From: an uncultured Eubacteriales bacterium
GTDB lineage: Bacteria > Bacillota > Clostridia > Lachnospirales > CAG-274
Assembly: GCA_902495025.1 (NCBI GenBank)
Contig: CABUWB010000013.1
Span: 1 to 15,725, forward strand
Reading direction: 5' to 3'
DNA length: 15,725 nucleotides
The first letter of the stretch is position 1; each line of letters opens with the position of its first letter. Shown here one piece after another: positions 6,794 through 12,964 of this stretch. A program made the position numbers and the translations under genes. The notes under the pieces are model-generated. The model was not told where the DNA came from and ran no database searches. It worked only from the letters and a program-made list of their open reading frames with translations.

Positions 6794-7324
6794 TCAATCC
6801 GACAAAACAATTTTTGCAATATCAACAAGCTTTCTGCCCGTATCCATGCTCTTTTTCTGCATATAGCGGTGAGCCTGCTCCTCCGTCATGGAGTATCTTC
6901 CTATAAGAGTGCGCTTAGCCTCCAGAATAATCTTTTCCTCCTCGGGATTGCGGCTTTTGCCAAGCCTTATACAATCGTCCATGGACGAGAGCATATTAAG
7001 CGAACAGACAAGGTCCATTCTCTGCAGCGGCACAGCAAGCTTAAACACACGCTCATTTTCACACTCATCAAGCTGTGTACGCTTACCCACCATAATTATA
7101 TTGACATTTTCGGGTACGTCCTCAATAAAGTCAAGCACATAATCATCATTAAAGCGATAGCCGCACACAATTATACCGCTCTCATAAGCGTGAACTGCCT
7201 TTTTAAGCTCCGCAAGGCTTGTTGCCACGCAAGCCACGTTCATACCGTTTGCTATAACGATTTTTGCAATACTTACTGCTACTTTTTTATTGGAGAATGC
7301 TACAAATACATTGCTGTTTTTCAT
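6794..7324 (-). CDS. ANTAR-domain RNA-binding antitermination regulator with degenerate receiver domain
   Basis: ANTAR proteins bind paired hexaloop hairpins in nascent mRNA and prevent transcription termination. The 176-residue product has an N-terminal alpha/beta domain (1-120) resembling a response-regulator receiver. It lacks the N-terminal acidic pair and, at the expected phospho-acceptor (IIVCGYRF, about 51-58), has no Asp, so it is a pseudo-receiver. Residues about 130-175 are ANTAR: ILEAKRTLIGRYSMTEEQAHRYMQ and then the DIAKIVL helix, with the family's A-K, L-I/M and E-x-A-H/Y pattern. The start is supported by GGAGTGA on the minus strand. It lies 243 bases downstream of glnA on the same strand; as I recall, similar glnA-ANTAR pairs occur in clostridia (NitR-type), which suggests control of nitrogen assimilation, possibly of the adjacent glnA. 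The target is inferred. Confidence 0.88.
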   Translation of the reverse strand: MKNSNVFVAFSNKKVAVSIAKIVIANGMNVACVATSLAELKKAVHAYESGIIVCGYRFNDDYVLDFIEDVPENVNIIMVGKRTQLDECENERVFKLAVPLQRMDLVCSLNMLSSMDDCIRLGKSRNPEEEKIILEAKRTLIGRYSMTEEQAHRYMQKKSMDTGRKLVDIAKIVLSD

Positions 7325-7501
7325 AATAATTCACTCCGATTACGATTTTCTAAATATTTTAACAGAAAATGACATTATAGTCCAGTAAACATTAATAATA
7401 ATATAGATGTTTATATGTAAAATTTTTAGCTTTCGCAAAAAAGCCTGTAAAAACATTATCCCCCGACGATGTTTGGACTTTGACGTATTTTTTTGCAGCA
7501 A
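7325..7501 (-). other. Leader region of the ANTAR gene
   Basis: This AT-rich stretch holds the GGAGTGA ribosome site of the ANTAR gene. It also has a TATAAT on the minus strand at about 7374-7379 without a good -35, and two weak hairpins: AAACAT/ATGTTT around 7452-7475 and GCTTT/AAAGC around 7428-7443. No coding frame inside it looks real. Whether the gene has its own promoter or depends on read-through from glnA cannot be decided by eye. Confidence 0.45.
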
Positions 7502-7532
7502 AATGCCCCTGTAAACTATATACAGGGGCATT
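7502..7532 (-). terminator. Terminator-like hairpin after glnA
   Basis: AATGCCCCTGTA (7502-7513) pairs perfectly with TACAGGGGCATT (7521-7532) around seven bases. It is 35 bases past the glnA stop. On the minus strand only about four T follow before a mixed TGCTGC, so termination may be partial and some read-through into the ANTAR gene is possible. Confidence 0.7.
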
Positions 7533-7567
7533 CGGAAAAATTCTTAAATAGCAGTGAAATTTTTTAA

Positions 7568-8899
7568 TTAATAAATTGCAAGGTAGTTGTCAAGCTCCCA
7601 CTGGCTTACGAACATTCTGAAAGCGTCCCACTCAGCTTTCTTAGATGTAACAAAGGCATTGTAAGCGTGCTCACCGAGTACCTCTTTAACAAAGCCGTCC
7701 TCTTCCATAGCAACGATTGCCTCGTAAAGGCTGCCTGGGAGATTTCTTACACCAAGAGCATCTCTCTCCTCCTGAGTTGACTTAAACAGGTTAACATCAA
7801 CACTCTTAGGAGCAGGAAGGTTTCTCTTGATACCGTCAAGACCTGCTGCAAGACAGCAAGCAAGTGCAAGGTATGGGTTTGTAGCAGGGTCAGGACTTCT
7901 GAGCTCTACTCTTGTACCAGCACCTCTTGATGCAGGAATTCTGATAATATCTGTTCTGTTAGATGCAGACCATGCAATGTAGCAAGGAGCCTCATAACCT
8001 GGAACAAGTCTCTTGTAGCTGTTTACAAGTGGGTTTGTGATAGCAGTAAAGCCTGCAACGTGCTCAAGCACACCTGCGATAAAGCTGTAAGCTACAGGAG
8101 AAAGCTGTAAATCATCAGATGGGTCAAAGAAAGCATTCTTGCCGTCCTTGAAAAGGGACATATTTGTATGCATACCTGAACCGTTAATACCAAAGATTGG
8201 CTTTGGCATAAAGGTTGCATGTAAGCCGTACTTCTTAGCGATAGTCTTAACTGCAAGCTTGAATGTCATAACATTATCAGCAGTCTTTAAAGCGTTTGCA
8301 TACTTAAAGTCAATCTCGTGCTGACCCATAGCAACCTCGTGGTGAGATGCCTCAATCTCAAAGCCCATTTCCTCAAGTGTAAGACAAATGTCACGTCTTG
8401 CATTTGTACCAAGGTCAACAGGGTCAAGGTCAAAGTAACCTGCCTCATCATTTGTAATAGTAGTAGGTCTGCCCTCATCATCTGTCTGGAATAAGAAGAA
8501 CTCACACTCGTTACCTACATTAAAGCTGTAGCCCATAGCCTCAGCCTCTTCCATAGTCTTTTTAAGGATGTTTCTTGGGTCACCCATAAATCTCTCGCCT
8601 GATGGTGTGTAAACATCACAGATAAGTCTTGCAACCTTGCCTGACTGTGGTCTCCAAGGATAGATAACAAATGTATCAAGGTCAGGTCTTAAATACATAT
8701 CGGACTCCTCAATTCTTGCAAAGCCCTCAATTGAAGAACCGTCAAACATCATACCGTCCTCAAGCACCTTCTCAAGCTGTGAAAAAGTGATGGCAACATT
8801 CTTTGGTACGCCTAAAATATCGATAAACTGAAGACGGATAAACTCTACGTCCTTATCAAGACATTCCTTTAAGATTTGTTCCTTTGTGTAACTAGCCAT
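7568..8899 (-). CDS. glnA: Glutamine synthetase, type I (alpha subgroup)
   Basis: GlnA condenses glutamate and ammonia with ATP to glutamine, the main entry of ammonia into metabolism; it acts as a cytoplasmic dodecamer. The 443-residue product has the length of the GSI-alpha type. Visible motifs are FDGSSIEGF (52-60), the ATP-binding signature KPIFGINGSGMHTN (233-246), NPLVNSYKRLVPGYEAP (289-305) and ELRSPDPATNPYLA (332-345). Arg62, the position linked to glutamine feedback inhibition in Bacillus subtilis, is present. There is no adenylylation-type Tyr region, as expected for this subgroup. The frame stays open to 9043, but family homology begins at MASYTKEQ (start 8899), with GAAGGGGA on the minus strand upstream, so the extension is leader RNA. 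It has a consensus promoter and a structured leader. Confidence 0.97.
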   Translation of the reverse strand: MASYTKEQILKECLDKDVEFIRLQFIDILGVPKNVAITFSQLEKVLEDGMMFDGSSIEGFARIEESDMYLRPDLDTFVIYPWRPQSGKVARLICDVYTPSGERFMGDPRNILKKTMEEAEAMGYSFNVGNECEFFLFQTDDEGRPTTITNDEAGYFDLDPVDLGTNARRDICLTLEEMGFEIEASHHEVAMGQHEIDFKYANALKTADNVMTFKLAVKTIAKKYGLHATFMPKPIFGINGSGMHTNMSLFKDGKNAFFDPSDDLQLSPVAYSFIAGVLEHVAGFTAITNPLVNSYKRLVPGYEAPCYIAWSASNRTDIIRIPASRGAGTRVELRSPDPATNPYLALACCLAAGLDGIKRNLPAPKSVDVNLFKSTQEERDALGVRNLPGSLYEAIVAMEEDGFVKEVLGEHAYNAFVTSKKAEWDAFRMFVSQWELDNYLAIY

Positions 8900-8946
8900 T
8901 TTTAGAAATCCCCTTCCATATAAGAATTTTGGTTTATTATTTTTTT

Positions 8947-9010
8947 CGGTGTCAAACCATACCCTCATACAGCAAAACCCTTCTTGCTGTATCAAGGTAT
9001 GCTTACACCG
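8947..9010 (-). promoter_or_regulatory. Long structured hairpin in the glnA leader, candidate ANTAR target
   Basis: In the glnA transcript CGGTGT (complement of 9005-9010) can pair with ACACCG (8947-8952), then ATACC (8996-9000) with GGTAT (8959-8963), then ATACAGCAAG with TTTGCTGTAT-side bases (8967-8992). The tip can be drawn as the six-base loop AAGGGT (8977-8982), which has A at position 1 and G at position 4, as in known ANTAR-binding hairpins, closed by a G-U pair. CGGTGT can alternatively pair inside a small GC hairpin just upstream (complement of about 9004-9022). It lies between the early terminator-like hairpin and the ribosome site. The fold is by eye and the ANTAR link is inference. 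Confidence 0.5.
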
Positions 9011-9027
9011 CAGCGGGCGGTATAAAT

Positions 9028-9067
9028 AAAAAAGGGTATTCAAATAACTTTGTATTTGAACACCCTT
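9028..9067 (-). terminator. Terminator-like hairpin early in the glnA leader (possible attenuator)
   Basis: On the minus strand a 15-bp stem (complement of 9053-9067 with 9032-9046, one G-U pair) closes a six-base loop CAAAGT and is followed directly by six U (complement of 9028-9033). It is an intrinsic-terminator shape starting less than about 10 bases after the predicted transcription start and about 130 bases before the glnA start codon. It could attenuate glnA unless antitermination acts. Confidence 0.75.
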
Positions 9068-9080
9068 GCCCTATGCCGTA

Positions 9081-9109
9081 ATTATAGCCGTATATTTTGC
9101 AAATGTCAA
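9081..9109 (-). promoter_or_regulatory. glnA promoter, full consensus
   Basis: On the minus strand a perfect TTGACA (9104-9109) and a perfect TATAAT (9081-9086) are spaced by 17 bases. Such a strong promoter with no visible GlnR/TnrA-type palindrome fits control after initiation, through the terminator-like hairpin just downstream. Confidence 0.88.
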
Positions 9110-9110
9110 T

Positions 9111-9326
9111 CACTTTTTTTCAAAAAATATAAATTAGTCAATCTAAACCAAAAGACCACCCTTCATTTTGCTTTTTTTGGTAAAAATGCAAGCCAAATTT
9201 TCAAAACATAAAAATTTTAACTTAAATTCGACTATTGTATACCCGATTTTATGATTTTTTCGTATTGCCGCCCGCCACGTGCGTATTTTTTCTGTAAAAA
9301 AAGTTTTGGCAGTGCAGATTTAAATT
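9111..9326. other. Non-coding stretch upstream of the glnA promoter
   Basis: AT-rich DNA between the glnA promoter and the end of the GT-C gene. No gene, clear terminator or promoter was recognised. A short GC-rich patch at about 9266-9282 (GCCGCCCGCCACGTGCG) stands out and shares CCGCCCGC, in inverted orientation, with the glnA leader at about 9012-9019. Confidence 0.4.
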
Positions 9327-11021
9327 TTACCTTACAACCTCATATAAAGCCCAATTATCGTACTCAACATATTTCCCAATCAACTCTACTTTAGTATCAC
9401 CCCAATCAACACCATCTATAACGCCTTTGTTTAACCGAAATGCACCAACAATAATGTATAACGGTTTATCCTTATCCGCACTGTCAACTATGTTTTTTAA
9501 CTCTTCATTGTCATCTTGGTAGTAAACATAAACCTCATCACACTCTCTTAATACATACGCCGCATTATGTACATACATGGGATAACGTACAAAATAAATG
9601 CAGTTTGCTCCCTTTAATCTGTCAATTATTTCAGGCTTATCCATACCATTTTTAAACAGAAAAATATCTGTCCTTTTCACACATGAATTAATAAGCAATG
9701 TACTTACTAATGCAAAGGCCATTATCTTTTTTAACCGTGAATTTTTAACAAGTATGGCTATAAAGCAAGCCAAAATCATTGCAGCCAGCGGATATAAAAG
9801 GAAACAATATCTATTGGAAAATTTGCCCATATTAGGTGAAATAGCTGCAAAAACGTAAAACATAACAAACGTAAATAAAATTATATACACTTCACTAATA
9901 TGCTGTGCAATAAAATTCAGATTTGCTCTGACAAAAGCCCATAACGCTTGAAAATCTTTAATTTTAAGCATAGGTTTAAAAATAGAATTATACAATAAAG
10001 CAATAACAATCAGACTGATTACAACAAGCAGAAAAGCTGACATTTTAAGCCCAAAACCCGTTGCATCAGAAACAAAATTCGCCATTCCTGTCGTATTCCC
10101 AACAGGTATACAGACATTTTTCATTTTATCCAAAACATCTGTACCTCTATATCCCCTTGTAGCATGCTTAATCATAGCCGGGAAAAAAGCCATTGACAAT
10201 ATTACACCACCCAGAGCAAAAACACCATATAGAAAACAGAGCTTAAATTTTTTTTGACACAACATTATAATGCACATAATTGCACAGGCAACAAATGAAG
10301 CAATAATACCATAATAATGCATCAATGCTATCAAAAATATAAGCACACACAAGCCTATTGCATGCCTAAAGCTAAAATGTGTTCTTTTCATAATGTGAAT
10401 TATATTGTATATTATAGCCATCAGCAGCATTGTCAAAAGCGCATACATTCTTATAAACAGAACAGTTGAAACAGCACAGGCTGAAAAACCATAAATACAG
10501 CAAGCCAAAAGTGAAACCCTTTCACTTTTAATGAATGTTTCTTTACAAAGCTTAAACAAGAGTATTTGTATAATAGGAAACAAGGCAAGATTTACGGAAA
10601 TACCATACCATTTTGAAAAACTGCCAACAAAAAAAGAACACACCGTATTTAAAATAAAATAATACAATGGTGGGTGTACATCCATAGTTTGGTTGTAATA
10701 AACGCTCGCATAATCAAAAGTTTCATTGGCATTAACCGTAACATAGTCATTATAAACCTCAGATGACTCCCATTTATTTGTATGCTCAGAAAAATCTTGA
10801 TTTTGGTCAGCCATTATACCATGTTCAAACTTAGATTTCGGGTCATCTGAGAACATATCTATATCAAATAAAAACGGTTGAAAATGACTGTTTGATAAGC
10901 CATAGGAAAATATCTCATCAACATGATAGCCTGATTTCATGAAACCAAAACCTATCATTAACATTATCTGCAAAGCAATAATTATCATCAAAATCACATA
11001 GCTTATATTAATTTTTTTCAT
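9327..11021 (-). CDS. GT-C type membrane glycosyltransferase (ArnT/PMT-like)
   Basis: The 564-residue product has many hydrophobic spans and the layout of GT-C glycosyltransferases, which move a sugar from a polyprenyl-phosphate carrier to an acceptor on the outer face of the membrane. After the first span it shows HVDEIFSYGLSNS (33-45), with the acidic pair expected in the first external loop for catalysis, and DVHPPLYYFIL (114-124), a phrase typical of this superfamily. The last 110 residues or so are soluble. It is the third gene of a minus-strand operon, 12 bases after the methyltransferase, with AAGGAAGGG overlapping that gene's TAA. The preceding GtrB-like gene would supply its lipid-linked sugar donor. 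Sugar and acceptor are unknown. No obvious terminator follows. Confidence 0.82.
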   Translation of the reverse strand: MKKINISYVILMIIIALQIMLMIGFGFMKSGYHVDEIFSYGLSNSHFQPFLFDIDMFSDDPKSKFEHGIMADQNQDFSEHTNKWESSEVYNDYVTVNANETFDYASVYYNQTMDVHPPLYYFILNTVCSFFVGSFSKWYGISVNLALFPIIQILLFKLCKETFIKSERVSLLACCIYGFSACAVSTVLFIRMYALLTMLLMAIIYNIIHIMKRTHFSFRHAIGLCVLIFLIALMHYYGIIASFVACAIMCIIMLCQKKFKLCFLYGVFALGGVILSMAFFPAMIKHATRGYRGTDVLDKMKNVCIPVGNTTGMANFVSDATGFGLKMSAFLLVVISLIVIALLYNSIFKPMLKIKDFQALWAFVRANLNFIAQHISEVYIILFTFVMFYVFAAISPNMGKFSNRYCFLLYPLAAMILACFIAILVKNSRLKKIMAFALVSTLLINSCVKRTDIFLFKNGMDKPEIIDRLKGANCIYFVRYPMYVHNAAYVLRECDEVYVYYQDDNEELKNIVDSADKDKPLYIIVGAFRLNKGVIDGVDWGDTKVELIGKYVEYDNWALYEVVR

Positions 11022-11033
11022 GATGCCCTTCCT

Positions 11034-11735
11034 TTATTTTCTGACCGTCATATAAAGTGATAAACCAAATATATAAATATGTAGTTTGCTTAATAAACTG
11101 CACACGGCAAAATCAATATTCAGCACAAAACGCACAGCAGCAGTAATGATATGATTTTCAGAATACTGCCAGTTACCAGCTGCCTTTGTTGACTTCAGTG
11201 ATAAAAGTCTTGCAGGCACAAGGCTTGCATAAAAATAATGCCAATCCACAGCCTTAAGCTGCGCATCCCTAACAAGCGAAGCAAGCTGCTTATGATTATA
11301 TCTCCTGAAATGATGCAAAACCACATCATGATTTGAAAACAAAAATTGGTATGCGGGAACTGTAATAAATATCACACCGTCTTCTTTTAGATAGTCCTTT
11401 AAACCAGCTAAAAATCCCAAATCATCTTCATTATGCTCCAGCACATCCATAATAAGAATAAAATCAAACTTCTTATCCTCTATAGCATCAGCATTTCGTA
11501 TCCAATGTCCCCTTTTTTCATGTACCTCTTTATCAAGATAAATATCAACCCCATAAAGTTCTGTAATATCAGGAAAGGTTTCCAGCAGCTTTCGGTCAAA
11601 ATACGCATCTCCGCAGCCAATATCAAGAACCCTTCCCTTTATATTTAATTTAAACAGCTTTTTTATAAGACAATCTGTTCTGGATAGTTCCCATGGATGT
11701 CTATTTATATTATCTGTACGCTCTGATAAATCCAT
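11034..11735 (-). CDS. Class I SAM-dependent methyltransferase
   Basis: The 233-residue product has the Rossmann-fold methyltransferase pattern: VLDIGCGD (36-43, SAM-binding loop), YGVDI (61-65, acidic residue for the SAM ribose), then DFILIMDVLEH and GVIFITVPAYQ, with the later F-x-R-R-Y-N/T segment common in Methyltransf_11/23-like proteins near glycosyltransferases. It should transfer a methyl group from SAM in the cytoplasm; the substrate is not visible, but a sugar or lipid-linked intermediate is likely from its neighbours. The C-terminus is hydrophobic (about 205-230) and may touch the membrane. Its start lies one base after the stop of the upstream GtrB-like gene, with GGGAG inside that gene's end, so the two are translationally close. 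Confidence 0.85.
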   Translation of the reverse strand: MDLSERTDNINRHPWELSRTDCLIKKLFKLNIKGRVLDIGCGDAYFDRKLLETFPDITELYGVDIYLDKEVHEKRGHWIRNADAIEDKKFDFILIMDVLEHNEDDLGFLAGLKDYLKEDGVIFITVPAYQFLFSNHDVVLHHFRRYNHKQLASLVRDAQLKAVDWHYFYASLVPARLLSLKSTKAAGNWQYSENHIITAAVRFVLNIDFAVCSLLSKLHIYIFGLSLYMTVRK

Positions 11736-11736
11736 A

Positions 11737-12693
11737 TTAATTCTCCCTGTGTTTAATCAATTTTTCCTTTGCAATATAAATAGGCCTTGCTTTTGTTTCA
11801 GTATATATTTTAGATATGTAAATTCCCAATATACCCGTACAAAAAAGCTGAATGCCCGATAAAAAAAGCATTATACATATAGTTGAAGGCCACCCCTCTA
11901 CAGGGTCACCTACTAATATAGTTTTTACTATTATTAAAAATATAAATACAAAGGCAATAAGGCAAAACAAAATACCTATTACAGCCGAGACTGCCAGCGG
12001 AATTGCCGAAAATGCCACAATACCGTCAACCGCGTACAGCAATAGCTTAAAAAAGGACCATTTACTGCTGCCATCAAAACGTTTTGTGTTTTCATACTCT
12101 ATCCACTTGGTTTTATATCCCACCCAAGCAAAAATACCCTTTGAAAAACGATTTTTTTCACTAACAGCAATTACCGAATCGCACATCTGCCTTGTCATAA
12201 GTCTAAAATCACGTGCACCATCAACTATTTGGACATTTGAAAGTTTATTCATCATCCCATAAAACCTTCTTGCAAACCAAGAACGAATGGGAGGCTCACC
12301 CTTTCTATCAATCCTTCGTGTAGCTATGCAATCATACGGCTCATTTTTTATAATTTCATACATTTCAATTAAAAGTTCAGGCGGGTCCTGTAAATCGGCA
12401 TCGATTATAGCAACATAATCCCCCTCTGCCGTTTCCAGTCCCGCATACATGGCAGCTTCCTTACCGAAATTTTTAGAGAAAGATATATAACTTACATTTT
12501 CATTTTTTTCACTAAGCTCTCTAATCAGGTCACATGTCTTGTCTTGCGAACCATCATCTACATAAATTATACGAAGTTCCACTCCAAAGCATTGTTTAAA
12601 TTTTTTTGTTAATTCCTCCAATTTATTCCAAAGGATAGGGATGTTTTTTTCTTCATTATAACAAGGAACTATAACAGATATACACGTTAGCAT
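11737..12693 (-). CDS. Polyprenyl-phosphate glycosyltransferase, GT2 family (GtrB/DPM1-like)
   Basis: Such enzymes load a sugar from a nucleotide donor onto undecaprenyl phosphate on the inner membrane face. The 318-residue product has an N-terminal GT2 catalytic domain: ISVIVPCYNEE (5-15), VDDGS (45-49), DADLQDPPE (98-106, metal/nucleotide binding) and GARDFRLM (159-166). Two membrane hairpin spans follow (about 226-258 and 268-292), then the conserved tail GIYISKIYTETKARP (290-304). Length and layout match GtrB/YfdH/YkcC-type proteins. It is first in a three-gene minus-strand operon with a methyltransferase and a GT-C transferase, fitting cell-surface polymer decoration. The start at 12693 has AAGGAGGAAG just upstream and a good promoter at 12742-12770. 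Confidence 0.92.
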   Translation of the reverse strand: MLTCISVIVPCYNEEKNIPILWNKLEELTKKFKQCFGVELRIIYVDDGSQDKTCDLIRELSEKNENVSYISFSKNFGKEAAMYAGLETAEGDYVAIIDADLQDPPELLIEMYEIIKNEPYDCIATRRIDRKGEPPIRSWFARRFYGMMNKLSNVQIVDGARDFRLMTRQMCDSVIAVSEKNRFSKGIFAWVGYKTKWIEYENTKRFDGSSKWSFFKLLLYAVDGIVAFSAIPLAVSAVIGILFCLIAFVFIFLIIVKTILVGDPVEGWPSTICIMLFLSGIQLFCTGILGIYISKIYTETKARPIYIAKEKLIKHREN

Positions 12694-12741
12694 AACTTCC
12701 TCCTTAATACCAAAAACTTCGCATTTTTATTTATTCATACA

Positions 12742-12770
12742 ATTATACTATATTGACATAGTTTTGGCAA
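12742..12770 (-). promoter_or_regulatory. Promoter of the glycosyltransferase operon
   Basis: On the minus strand TTGCCA (12765-12770) and TATAAT (12742-12747) are 17 bases apart, the same hexamers and spacing as the promoter at 4373-4401. Transcription would start near 12735 and read the GtrB-like gene, the methyltransferase and the GT-C gene. Confidence 0.75.
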
Positions 12771-12874
12771 TTATTTTTTAACAATATAATCATCCTCTTC
12801 AACTTTACGCTTTCGCATAACTTATTTAATGCACAAAAATCCCAAAAAATATTTTCAAATTTTAAAAAAATCAC

Positions 12875-12903
12875 TTGTATAAGCTATTAAAAAATTATAT
12901 AAT
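12875..12903 (+). promoter_or_regulatory. Promoter of the phosphoglucomutase locus
   Basis: TTGTAT (12875-12880) and TATAAT (12898-12903) are 17 bases apart. The leader would be about 55 bases, with AGGAG at 12952-12956 as ribosome site. An intact promoter and ribosome site argue that the locus is still transcribed. Confidence 0.65.
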
Positions 12904-12964
12904 GTAAATATCAATACATAGTCTTATTTGACATGCTTAAACTAATAAGAGAGGAGAAATAAAT

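Noticed and set aside
6869..7372. 167-codon open frame antisense to the ANTAR gene
   Set aside because: It is contained almost entirely in the complement of a gene with clear family motifs and lacks its own signals.
7340..7531. 63-codon open frame between glnA and the ANTAR gene
   Set aside because: It starts in the terminator-like hairpin after glnA and runs through AT-rich leader sequence; no ribosome site and a composition typical of non-coding DNA.
8947..9010. The long leader hairpin as an intrinsic terminator
   Set aside because: It is followed in the glnA sense by a run of A, not U, so it lacks the tract needed for termination.
8900..9043. In-frame upstream extension of glnA by 48 codons
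   Set aside because: The extension covers the structured leader and ribosome site; glutamine synthetase homology starts at MASYTKEQ (8899), and the 443-residue form matches the family length.
9068..9130. GlnR/TnrA-type operator near the glnA promoter
   Set aside because: I looked for TGTNA-N7-TNACA around the promoter and found no match with both halves.
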